From positions 1 through 42,897 of the forward strand of contig JAJFLP010000022.1 in NCBI GenBank assembly GCA_021772635.1: a DNA stretch of 42,897 nucleotides, given 5' to 3'. Source of the stretch: Verrucomicrobiota bacterium. Its GTDB lineage: Bacteria > Verrucomicrobiota > Lentisphaeria > JABSQK01 > JAJFLO01. Shown one piece after another: positions 32,703-40,585 of the stretch; the stretch's first letter is position 1; every line of letters starts with the position of its first letter. Made by a program: the position numbers and the translations under genes. Below the pieces are notes generated by a model. That model searched no databases. It was given only the letters and a program-made list of their open reading frames with translations, and was not told the origin of the DNA.

Positions 32703-34106
32703 TCAGTTCTCGACCAACCCGCGGTGCAGAGCACATATCGCAGCTTCAAAGTCCTTTTCATCAACAATAAACTGCATATTAACCTGGCGCATACACTGAT
32801 CGAGCGCGAGAATGTTAATTCCAGCGTCCGCTAGCGCGTTTGCCGCTTTAGCGAGGAATCCGGGAACTTTCATATTACTGCCTATCGCCGACACAATCGC
32901 AACGTCTAATTCTCGTATCTCAGCCGCCGGGAGATTCTCACGCAGTTCAGCGACGCATTGCGCGTAACCTCTAGCGTTTTTCGGGATATAATGCGTTATC
33001 GTATTAGCATTGGTATTCTTCGCGATATAGCTGATGTCGTACTTTTTCAGATACGATAACAGCATATAATCGTACCCGCTTTCACTGACCATATCGGCGT
33101 CCCACACCTCGACGCCCGAAACGCATTTTCTGCCGGTGATCATCTCAACGCGAGGCTCGTCGCTCTTGAAATCATTACTACTAATCAAAGTCCCGGGATG
33201 ATCCGGTTCAAAAGCGTTCTTAACCCGGATTGGGATCCCGCTCCGCTCCATAGCCTTGGATGCCTTCGGATGTATCGCCTCCATACCAAGATCTGCAAGC
33301 TGATCGGCAACATCGTAATTGGTATGCCCGATAATCTTTACGTTCTCTTCCCCGACGATATTCGGGTCCCCGGTACTAAGATGAAATTCTTTGTGGATGA
33401 TCCCTTCGCTGGCTCCTGTAATCGTGGCAATCGTACTGAACGTAATTTCGCTATATCCGCGGTCAAACGTACGCATGATCCCTTCGGAGCATTTTGTGTA
33501 CCCCGTCGTTATCGGTAATTGCCGAGCGAAGTCGACGCTGCTGAACGCCGATCGGATTTTGTCCTCGAACTTCGGATTCGATTCGTCCATCCAACCAGAC
33601 AGGTCAATAAGAACAGCATCGATACCACGATTCACAAGTATATTCACTGAATTAAAGGCGCTGTGCGCCTCTCCAACCGAACTGATCATTTCCCGAATCA
33701 TCGGTAGATATTCGTCCATCTGAAAATGCCCGTATGAACAGACCTGCCGCAAATTTAGCAGGCACTTCCGTACGCCGTCGATCCGGTCATCGACAAACTG
33801 ATTCGCGGCTTCGAGATCCAATCCTAAGCCAGTCAGAGACTCGTTAATCGATCGCATCTTGTCGCCAACCTCAGACAGCGCCTGGTCCCAATTGGGATCG
33901 TCCGCGCTGAATCGCTTGTATACACCGGGCGCCCCGCTCTTTTTATTCTCGAGTAATAAGTCGGTAATACCGCCATACGCGGAAACAACGAAAATACGAT
34001 GGTACAAGTCATCACCGGACCTGTTGCCGATGATGACATTGTCCAACATAACGTCGAACCGCAACATGCTCGTACCACCAATTTTTTCAACTGTATGAGA
34101 ACCCAT
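32703..34106 (-). CDS. ask: Aspartate kinase of the ectoine-associated (Ask_Ect) type
   Basis: 467 residues. It phosphorylates L-aspartate, the first step toward lysine, threonine, methionine or ectoine. The N-terminal HTVEKIGGTSM replaces the common KFGGTS. IGNRSGDDLYHRIFVVSAYGG, CSYGHFQMDEYLPMIREM, GYSEITFSTIA, IIHKEFHLSTGDP and KIIGHTNYDVADQLADLGM follow the pattern I remember for Ask_Ect enzymes. The C-terminus has ACT domains (AIVSAIGSNMKVPGFLAKA). Ask_Ect normally lies in ectABC clusters; none is present here. It is monocistronic, with a gap rich in palindromes upstream. Confidence 0.9.
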   Translation of the reverse strand: MGSHTVEKIGGTSMLRFDVMLDNVIIGNRSGDDLYHRIFVVSAYGGITDLLLENKKSGAPGVYKRFSADDPNWDQALSEVGDKMRSINESLTGLGLDLEAANQFVDDRIDGVRKCLLNLRQVCSYGHFQMDEYLPMIREMISSVGEAHSAFNSVNILVNRGIDAVLIDLSGWMDESNPKFEDKIRSAFSSVDFARQLPITTGYTKCSEGIMRTFDRGYSEITFSTIATITGASEGIIHKEFHLSTGDPNIVGEENVKIIGHTNYDVADQLADLGMEAIHPKASKAMERSGIPIRVKNAFEPDHPGTLISSNDFKSDEPRVEMITGRKCVSGVEVWDADMVSESGYDYMLLSYLKKYDISYIAKNTNANTITHYIPKNARGYAQCVAELRENLPAAEIRELDVAIVSAIGSNMKVPGFLAKAANALADAGINILALDQCMRQVNMQFIVDEKDFEAAICALHRGLVEN

Positions 34107-34380
34107 AAAACCAACTCCATCAATTACTGATTATATCACCCTATATCATACTCTCAGGGGCAGAAGTGTCAAAACGAAATAGTATCGTGCCGCCCAGGTG
34201 CTAAAAAGAATTCCGAAAGTGCCGAATCTACACTTCTTTACTCGAGGTAATACGGTTATGTTTACAAATACGGGTGATCCATTGAAAGTACTCCTGTGCC
34301 ATCGCTATCTTGACCAATACTCGCAAAAATCTATCACGGCCGCGAGCATTTGTTTGGCGACCGAGACTGCAGGATACTCC

Positions 34381-34451
34381 GTTGGAGTTCGCACTTTAGC
34401 GTGTCTGTCGGGGATTAACACCAAAAAGCACGCTGAAGCGTGAACTCCAAC
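34381..34451. repeat. GTTGGAGTTCGC / GCGTGAACTCCAAC palindrome
   Basis: Arms 34381-34403 and 34429-34451 around a 25-base loop; almost the same as the inner pair at 3726-3797. The arms' mismatches are of G-T type, so the fold is kept. It lies in the 34107-34673 gap. Confidence 0.9.
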
Positions 34452-34538
34452 GGCCCCGACATAGAAACTCCTAAACCTGGGAGCCGCTCGCAAGAGTATC
34501 TTTGGCCGCGCGTCATTCTATTTTGGATGCACAATTGA

Positions 34539-34590
34539 CTTTGGGATACTACGTGCGATGCGCTATGGCATCGCACGTAGTATCCCAAAG
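34539..34590. repeat. Perfect 23-bp-stem palindrome upstream of pntAA
   Basis: Arms 34539-34561 (begins CTTTGGGATACTACGTGC) and 34568-34590 are exact inverses around the loop GCTATG. The outer flanks GCACA (34529) and TGTGTGC (34596) can extend the fold. There is no T run, so it is not a classic terminator. It lies 84 bases ahead of pntAA. Confidence 0.95.
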
Positions 34591-34673
34591 CAAACTGTGT
34601 GCCACAAAAGATTGACACCCATAGGGTTACAACGCATGATAGAACGATAAAAAACTCATCTGATATTCATATT

Positions 34674-35801
34674 ATGAAACTAGCGATTCCAAAAGAAACA
34701 ACTCCCGGTGAATGCCGAATACCGATGTTGCCTGATAACGTCCAGAAACTGGTAAACAAGGGGTTGGAAATCGATTTTGAAATTGGCCTGGGAACGACCC
34801 TTAATATCTCGGATGAAGCGTTTACCGCCGCCGGCGCACAGGCCACCGAGGATCGAAACGCGATGTTGTCGGTCGCGGACCTCACCATCAGACTGCAGAA
34901 ACCTCCGTTAAGCGAAATTGACCGCCTGAAGAAAGGCAGTGTTCATATCAGTTACCTCGATCCCTTCAATGAGAAAGAGCTACTCGACAAACTCACACAG
35001 CGTGGAATCAGCGCAATAAGCATGGAGATGATTCCACGGTCAACGCGTGCGCAGAAAATGGATTCGTTAAGTTCCCAGGCGAGTATTGCCGGGTACTCGG
35101 CGGTAATTCTTGCGGCGGAGCGGTTGAATAAAATCTTCCCGATGATGATGACGCCGGCCGGAACAATCGCGCCATCCCGCGTATTCATAATCGGCGCTGG
35201 CGTCGCGGGGCTGCAGGCAATCGCAACGGCTAAACGGCTCGGGGCTAGGGTGGAAGCGTTCGACACCCGCCCGGTCGTTGAGGAGCAGGTCCAGTCGTTG
35301 GGTGCGAGATTTATAAAAATCGATATCGGCGAAACCGGCCAGACCAAGGACGGCTATGCAAAGGCTTTGACGCCCGAGCAGCTACAAATTCAAAGGGATG
35401 GCATGGCGAAAGTATGTGGTTACTCGGATGTAGTGATAACGACGGCTCAGGTATTCGGTCGGAAAGCGCCAGTAATCGTAACAGAAGAGATGGTCCGCGC
35501 AATGAAACCTGGTAGTATCATAATCGATATGGCCGTAGACACCGGCGGCAACGTAGAGGGCTCGCAGGTTGATACAGACGTTGACGTGAATGGTGTAAAA
35601 ATTATTGGAGTAAGCAATTTCCCCGCTCGCGCCGCGCTGCACGCAAGTCAAATGTACTCGAATAACCTGTACAACCTTATCGACGAATTCTGGGATGCCG
35701 AAAAGAAGGTCTTCAATTTAGATCTGGACGACGAAATCATTCGCGGCTGCCTGATTTCGCACAACGGTAAGGTAATTAATGAACGGGTCAAAAGTGCTTG
35801 A
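34674..35801 (+). CDS. pntAA: NAD(P) transhydrogenase subunit alpha part 1
   Basis: 375 residues, cytoplasmic NAD(H)-binding subunit (domain I) of the proton-translocating transhydrogenase. Start ATG 34674 gives the family-typical MKLAIPKETTPGECRIPMLP. DPFNEKELLDKL and MEMIPRSTRAQKMDSLSSQ are conserved. The Rossmann motif VFIIGAGVAGLQAIATAKRLG and DTRPVVEEQVQSLGA bind NAD. KPGSIIIDMAVDTGGNVE follows. It is the split, three-subunit form. Together with PntAB and PntB it drives NADPH formation with the proton gradient. pntAB follows after 114 bases. Confidence 0.96.
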   Translation: MKLAIPKETTPGECRIPMLPDNVQKLVNKGLEIDFEIGLGTTLNISDEAFTAAGAQATEDRNAMLSVADLTIRLQKPPLSEIDRLKKGSVHISYLDPFNEKELLDKLTQRGISAISMEMIPRSTRAQKMDSLSSQASIAGYSAVILAAERLNKIFPMMMTPAGTIAPSRVFIIGAGVAGLQAIATAKRLGARVEAFDTRPVVEEQVQSLGARFIKIDIGETGQTKDGYAKALTPEQLQIQRDGMAKVCGYSDVVITTAQVFGRKAPVIVTEEMVRAMKPGSIIIDMAVDTGGNVEGSQVDTDVDVNGVKIIGVSNFPARAALHASQMYSNNLYNLIDEFWDAEKKVFNLDLDDEIIRGCLISHNGKVINERVKSA

Positions 35802-35915
35802 ATAGTCACTAATATTCACCTTCTAAGTTTTAGCCGCGAAACCGTCGTCGGCCTGCGATGCACCGAATCACAGCATCTACTTACTATTAACAAAATACCA
35901 AATTACTGATCTTAT

Positions 35916-36242
35916 ATGGAAACGATAATATTTCTGACGTTTATACTCGTTCTATCTATCTTTCTCGGCTTCGAATTAATCTCAAAAGTTCCGTCTACCC
36001 TGCATACGCCGCTAATGTCCGGGTCCAACGCGATTTCGGGCATCACCATTGTCGGTGCCCTGATTTCTGCAGGAACAGGGCAGGATCAATTCACCGTTGT
36101 CCTCGGAACGCTGGCCGTCATTTTCGCCACGATTAACGTGGTCGGAGGCTATCTGGTTACTGACCGAATGCTGGAGATGTTTGGCACGAAGAAGCAGAAA
36201 TCGGAAGTCAGCGTCCAGAAGTCAGGGAACAATTCAGGCTAA
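35916..36242 (+). CDS. pntAB: NAD(P) transhydrogenase subunit alpha part 2
   Basis: 108 residues. Membrane domain IIa: helix 1 at residues 4-22, a segment with TLHTPLMSGSNAISGITIVGAL (35-56, the conserved loop) and further helices at 45-62 and 70-92. The family usually ends soon after this; here the last 18 residues (KKQKSEVSVQKSGNNSG) are encoded by a 7-bp satellite. The tail is probably cytoplasmic and tolerated. Confidence 0.95.
   Translation: METIIFLTFILVLSIFLGFELISKVPSTLHTPLMSGSNAISGITIVGALISAGTGQDQFTVVLGTLAVIFATINVVGGYLVTDRMLEMFGTKKQKSEVSVQKSGNNSG
36199..36229. repeat. 7-bp satellite read in the pntAB tail
   Basis: Reads AAATCGG AAGTCAG CGTCCAG AAGTCAG, period 7. It resembles the satellite in the lexA linker. 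It encodes part of the PntAB C-terminus. Confidence 0.65.
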
Positions 36243-36335
36243 ATGGAAACAAGTACCAGTACTTGATTATTAGCTAATAACACGATGCACGCAATCCGCC
36301 GTCGCCCCGCTACGTGACTGTGGCGTAATAAGCAC

Positions 36336-36378
36336 GAAACACGTAACACGTAACACGAAACACGAAACACGAAACACG
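36336..36378. repeat. ACACGAA/ACACGTA 7-bp satellite upstream of pntB
   Basis: Six units of ACACGAA or ACACGTA end eight bases before the pntB ATG, where a ribosome site should be. Slippage in this tract could affect translation of pntB. Confidence 0.92.
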
Positions 36379-36385
36379 CTTAACC

Positions 36386-37774
36386 ATGTCAACAAATTCC
36401 TCAGGTTTCATCATAGAGCTCAGCTATATCGCCGCTGCTGTCTTATTTATAATCGGCATGAAAATGCTGAGTTCCCAGGCAACCGCGCGACGCGGAAATT
36501 TATTATCGTCGCTGGGCATGTTGATCGCCGTGATTGTCACCCTGTGTTCGGCGGGAATGGACTATCGATTTATTGTGATCGGCCTGGTCATCGGCTCGCT
36601 GATCGGGGCGGTTGCGGCGCGCGCCGTCGCGATGACGGCAATGCCGGAAATGGTGGCGCTATTCAATGGTTTCGGCGGCATCGCGAGTTTATTGGTCGGC
36701 TGGGCGGAGTTTCATGAGCATCAGAATTTATTAGGCGCGGGAACATTGATCCCTATCTTCGTGGCTGTTTTGATCGGCGGAATAACATTTACCGGGAGCC
36801 TTGTTGCGTACGGAAAACTCGCTGAAATGATCAGCGGCAAGCCGATTCTATTCACCGGGCAAAAGGTCATCAACGCAATGTTACTTCTGGTCGTTATTGC
36901 TGCCGGCGCAGTCTTCAGTGCAGGCGGTGATGTCACCCGAATGTATCAGGTATTTATGGTCGTTGTCGTCGTTTCGATGATATTAGGGGTACTAACTGTC
37001 ATCCCGATCGGCGGCGCGGATATGCCCGTCGTCATTTCGTTACTCAACAGCTACTCCGGATTGGCGGCGTGCGCGGCGGGTTTCGTGATTCTTAATAAAG
37101 TCCTCATCGTTTCAGGGTCACTGGTGGGGGCAAGCGGTATAATCCTGACCAAGATCATGTGTAAGGCGATGAATCGGTCGTTGAGAAATGTTTTATTCAG
37201 CGGATTCGGTGCGGGCGTGTCGAAAAAGAGCGAGGGGCTGACCGGCGAGGTAAAACCGATTTCGGTAGACGACGCCTACCTGATCCTGGAAGCCGCGTCG
37301 TCGGTAGTCATCACCCCGGGTTACGGGATGGCCGTCGCACAGGCACAGCACGTCGTCCGCGAACTCGGAGATTTACTGGAAAAAAACGGCTGTGAGGTTA
37401 GGTACGCGATTCATCCGGTCGCCGGTCGGATGCCCGGGCATATGAACGTTCTGCTCGCCGAAGCCAATGTTGCATATGAGCAATTATTCGAGCCGGACGG
37501 CGTTAATCCGACGATGAATATGGTCGACGTCTGCATCGTCATCGGAGCAAACGATGTTGTAAATCCAGCGGCACGAGATGACGAGTCGAGCCCGATCTAC
37601 GGAATGCCGATCATCAACGTCGATCACGCGAGAACCGTATTCGTTCTCAAAAGATCGATGGCCCCCGGGTTCGCCGGTATCGATAATCCCCTTTTCTTCA
37701 ACGAGAACACGCGCATGCTGTTCGGTGACGCCAAGGCGTCCGTATCCGGAATCGTGGCGCAGTTTAAGGAGTAG
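36386..37774 (+). CDS. pntB: NAD(P) transhydrogenase subunit beta
   Basis: 462 residues. The N-terminal 260 residues hold about nine membrane helices (domain IIb), which carry the proton path: GFGGIASLLVGWAE, GAGTLIPIFVAVLIGGITFTGS and LNSYSGLAACAAGF. The C-terminal NADP(H) domain has GYGMAVAQAQHVVREL, IHPVAGRMPGHMNVLLAEA, CIVIGANDVVNPAA and VFVLKRSMAPGFAGIDNPLF, all canonical. It ends the pntAA-pntAB-pntB operon. A 7-bp satellite immediately precedes the start codon and no clear ribosome site is visible. Confidence 0.97.
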   Translation: MSTNSSGFIIELSYIAAAVLFIIGMKMLSSQATARRGNLLSSLGMLIAVIVTLCSAGMDYRFIVIGLVIGSLIGAVAARAVAMTAMPEMVALFNGFGGIASLLVGWAEFHEHQNLLGAGTLIPIFVAVLIGGITFTGSLVAYGKLAEMISGKPILFTGQKVINAMLLLVVIAAGAVFSAGGDVTRMYQVFMVVVVVSMILGVLTVIPIGGADMPVVISLLNSYSGLAACAAGFVILNKVLIVSGSLVGASGIILTKIMCKAMNRSLRNVLFSGFGAGVSKKSEGLTGEVKPISVDDAYLILEAASSVVITPGYGMAVAQAQHVVRELGDLLEKNGCEVRYAIHPVAGRMPGHMNVLLAEANVAYEQLFEPDGVNPTMNMVDVCIVIGANDVVNPAARDDESSPIYGMPIINVDHARTVFVLKRSMAPGFAGIDNPLFFNENTRMLFGDAKASVSGIVAQFKE

Positions 37775-38050
37775 TACTTGCTCAACAAAATTCATCTTCC
37801 CAGTTGTTACCCCGCAATTAGTAAAACGCTTAAAGCCTCACGTTTTGTTCTCTGTAGAATCCACAAATCCGCCAGTTTTTAAGATTTATCGGGAGCAATG
37901 GTTGGACAACAATTCTACACCGTGTTATTTTCTGGGGTTTTTCGCGTCGAGACGACTTCATCTCCTGACGTGAACAGCCGATGACTGCATAACGAATCCG
38001 CATCTCTTTATTGAAGCAATAACGACAAGCACGAATGAAGTGGGAATAAG
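37775..38050. other. Gap between pntB and a secreted protein gene
   Basis: I see no gene and no member of the repeat families. The region probably holds the pntB end and the promoter for 38051, but no convincing -35/-10 pair or terminator stands out. Confidence 0.4.
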
Positions 38051-38593
38051 ATGACGAAAAGATTAAGACACTTGTTAACGTTCACAGCAATGATTTTATT
38101 CACCCCTTCTATCGTACATGCAACCGGGAATTGGGATCGCATGTATTGGGATTGGGGACATTGGTATTTTGAGTTTGAAAGCGTAACCTCGGAGGCAGAT
38201 CTAAGACAAGCGATTATAGACGCCAGAGCCGCAGGCGGTGCCCAAGGCAACGTACTGCTCGACCTCGACGATATTCTTAGTTACGAGACGGAAGCGATTG
38301 CGGCAGCGATTGTTGACGATGATGGCGATGGTCTGACGAATACGCAAGAGATTGCTCGTGGGACTAACCCTAATAGTTATCAAATCAATCTGGTCAAGGG
38401 ATGGAATCTTATGTCGGTTTCAAGAATTCCCGACCAGAATTCCGTTACGGACATTCTTGGCAGCGATTTCGTGGGGGCCGTTTGGATTTGGGAAGATAAC
38501 AGCTTCCAGATTGCCGACGAGATTCTACCGCTACGCGGTCATTGGGTATATGTAACCGAAGATAGTGATATAGATATCGTAATAACTGACTAA
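38051..38593 (+). CDS. Secreted protein with calcium-binding motif and GWNL domain
   Basis: 180 residues. A signal peptide is likely (basic TKRLRH, hydrophobic to about 21, then HATG). Residues 95-115 contain DDDGDGLTNTQEIARGTNP, a thrombospondin-type-3/dockerin-like calcium loop. The C-terminal 60 residues (KGWNLMSVS to the end), with AVWIWEDNSFQIAD and LRGHWVYVTED, resemble a small beta domain that often begins GWNL in exported proteins of PVC-type genomes. No catalytic motif is seen. It lies 26 bases before the next secreted protein and is probably co-transcribed with it. Confidence 0.72.
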   Translation: MTKRLRHLLTFTAMILFTPSIVHATGNWDRMYWDWGHWYFEFESVTSEADLRQAIIDARAAGGAQGNVLLDLDDILSYETEAIAAAIVDDDGDGLTNTQEIARGTNPNSYQINLVKGWNLMSVSRIPDQNSVTDILGSDFVGAVWIWEDNSFQIADEILPLRGHWVYVTEDSDIDIVITD

Positions 38594-38619
38594 TAGCCCA
38601 AAAAAACAGGGGGAACGAA

Positions 38620-40296
38620 ATGAATAAAAGAGGGAAAAATACGGAAACTATTACAGGCATTGCCGATGTCCTTAACCGGTGTCAGTTCGGCGTATTTGCG
38701 GCGGCACTCGTGATCGCTTTTGCCGCGACCACCAGCAACGCAATTCAAGTTTGCCCTGACACCGTCACCAAACCATACGATTTCACCCCGGCAACACCGG
38801 CGAAGGCATCGGAGGTTAACGAGAATTTTGACGTCCTGTATGAAGCGCTCAATCAAATGTCCTGTGAAATTATCGCGCTTAGAAGCGAGTTGGAAGACAC
38901 AAAATTAAATCTCCCTGGGTTAGGTGGCGACGTATATAACGGCGACGCATTTAAAATCGACTCTGCCTCGGTCACGTACGAACCCAAGCTTGATTCGCTA
39001 ATTTTCACGATGACCGTTGATGGCGATGCCGCGTCGGTGGTTCCAGTACCGGCAGGTAGTGTCAATGGCGCACCCGTACTCGGTTATGTATTTGCGACCA
39101 CACTATCTTCAAGCGACGTAGGTTTCGGAACCGTATCCGGAACCGTTGCGCTCGCGGTTACATCACATCCAGACTTTGATGATACTCCTTACTGGGATGA
39201 GGATAATAACGAAGCCTATGATGACGACGGCGTGGTATACCATTCTCATTGGGTTGTTTTAGAGGAAAACGGCAGCGCCGGCGCAGGTCTTTCCGTGGTC
39301 CAGAAACCTGACGGCGTGACCTTGCCTATGACCGTACCAATGGAGATGTATTTGGATTCGCCCGGGTTTGCTGTACTCGAAGACGGCAGCTCAATCAGCG
39401 TTATCGTGCCGCTCGACCGAGTACAGCGGAATACCGCGTTCTCAACTGACGCTGTAACTGCATACATGCAAGTTGATGCGACAGGCGACAAGCCGCTGCT
39501 TAAAGTCGAAACCGTTTACAGCAAACTGTCGGACGGGGCAAACGTAACGCCTCATTTAACAGTCACGGACAAGGATAATGCACAAGCTGTAGCCGAACCA
39601 TGGCCAACCCCCGTAATCACAAGCACTCCGGATACGGACGATTCATTCACAATTAACTCGGCGACGGTTCAATACGTAAAGTCAATTGATACGCTTGTCT
39701 TCTCGATGAACGTTGCGGGAACGGCAGGACAGCATGTCCCGATGGCCGCAGGGAGTGTAAATGGCGGCGCAATTACGGGGGCACCCGTATTGGGTTACGT
39801 ATTTCCGACTTCACTCGCCCCGGGATGCGTCAATTTTCAGGGTTTGGACGGGACATTGGCGTTAGCTGTAACCAGCCACCCGGACTTTGACGATACGCCG
39901 TTGTGGGACGAAAGTAGAGATGACGACTATGATAATGACGGAACAGTCTATCACGTTCACTGGGCCGTCTTGGAAACAGACGAAAGCGACGGATCACTGT
40001 CTGTCCCATCTCAAACAGACTTGACTAAATTACCGAAAACAGCACCAATGCCGATGTACCTGGATTCACCCGGATTTCATGCATTCGCCAGCGGCGGTCA
40101 AATTCGTGTGATCGTCCCGGCACAACGCGTGGATAATACGACATCGTTTATGTTCGATGCAGTAACCGTCGAAATGTCGGTTGACCTTACCAGCGGAAAC
40201 CCAGTCCTCAACGTCGACAATGTTTTGAGCGCGTTTGGTGGAAGTCTGACGATTACGGAATTAGTCCAGGAAGTCGCAACTTTGGGTGACCTTTAA
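38620..40296 (+). CDS. Secreted protein with two large repeats (HPDFDDTP motif)
   Basis: 558 residues. A hydrophobic export segment lies at about 27-41. VNENFDVLYEALN (65-77), a coiled segment common in exported proteins, follows. Two repeats of about 200 residues (near 108-310 and 340-540) share GAPVLGYVF, ALAVTSHPDFDDTP, WDE, YDxDG, VYHxHW, VLE, MYLDSPGF and VIVP. The cluster of Asp, Glu and His in SHPDFDDTP and YHxHW looks like a metal site, but I do not recognise the family. There is no PEP-CTERM tail. The first repeat keeps DEDNNEAYDDD and the second DESRDDDYDND, which suggests calcium. Function unknown. Confidence 0.8.
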   Translation: MNKRGKNTETITGIADVLNRCQFGVFAAALVIAFAATTSNAIQVCPDTVTKPYDFTPATPAKASEVNENFDVLYEALNQMSCEIIALRSELEDTKLNLPGLGGDVYNGDAFKIDSASVTYEPKLDSLIFTMTVDGDAASVVPVPAGSVNGAPVLGYVFATTLSSSDVGFGTVSGTVALAVTSHPDFDDTPYWDEDNNEAYDDDGVVYHSHWVVLEENGSAGAGLSVVQKPDGVTLPMTVPMEMYLDSPGFAVLEDGSSISVIVPLDRVQRNTAFSTDAVTAYMQVDATGDKPLLKVETVYSKLSDGANVTPHLTVTDKDNAQAVAEPWPTPVITSTPDTDDSFTINSATVQYVKSIDTLVFSMNVAGTAGQHVPMAAGSVNGGAITGAPVLGYVFPTSLAPGCVNFQGLDGTLALAVTSHPDFDDTPLWDESRDDDYDNDGTVYHVHWAVLETDESDGSLSVPSQTDLTKLPKTAPMPMYLDSPGFHAFASGGQIRVIVPAQRVDNTTSFMFDAVTVEMSVDLTSGNPVLNVDNVLSAFGGSLTITELVQEVATLGDL

Positions 40297-40334
40297 TCTG
40301 GTCGGATAACCTCGCTTGTTTTGTATATGTTTCC

Positions 40335-40485
40335 GGCCTGATCTATGCATGAATTTCTGCTGCGAGTCCGGATCTCGTTCTAAATAAATGCCTTCGCTGT
40401 GACTCAGTGCTCGACAAATTCCAATATGTCTGCGCTTTCAGCAACGCGCTAAGACTTCCTTCCCGAGGAAATTGGACGAAATTGA
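40335..40485. repeat. Degenerate MITE-like element (copy 3)
   Basis: The left end GGCCTGATCTATGCATGAA matches the 181-bp elements, followed by TTTCTGCTGCGAG. The middle is diverged, and the right end stops at GAAATTGAT without GATCAGGCTA. It appears truncated and is followed by the GGGAATGAAACCC element at 40493. Confidence 0.6.
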
Positions 40486-40492
40486 TAAACAA

Positions 40493-40585
40493 CCTCGGGC
40501 CAAGCCCACGAGGTAATGAATTTTTCAATTGGAACTCAATTCACGCCAAGCGGCAGGGAATGAAACCCGCTAACGGGATTCACTA
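40493..40585. repeat. GGGAATGAAACCC family (copy 3), overlapping htrA
   Basis: Contains CCTCGGGCCAAGCCCACGAGG (one stem) and AAACCCG-CTAA-CGGGATT (40563-40580). The htrA stop codon (40570-40572) lies in the loop of the second hairpin, so the repeat encodes the last residues of HtrA. The hairpin may also serve as terminator for htrA. Confidence 0.75.
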
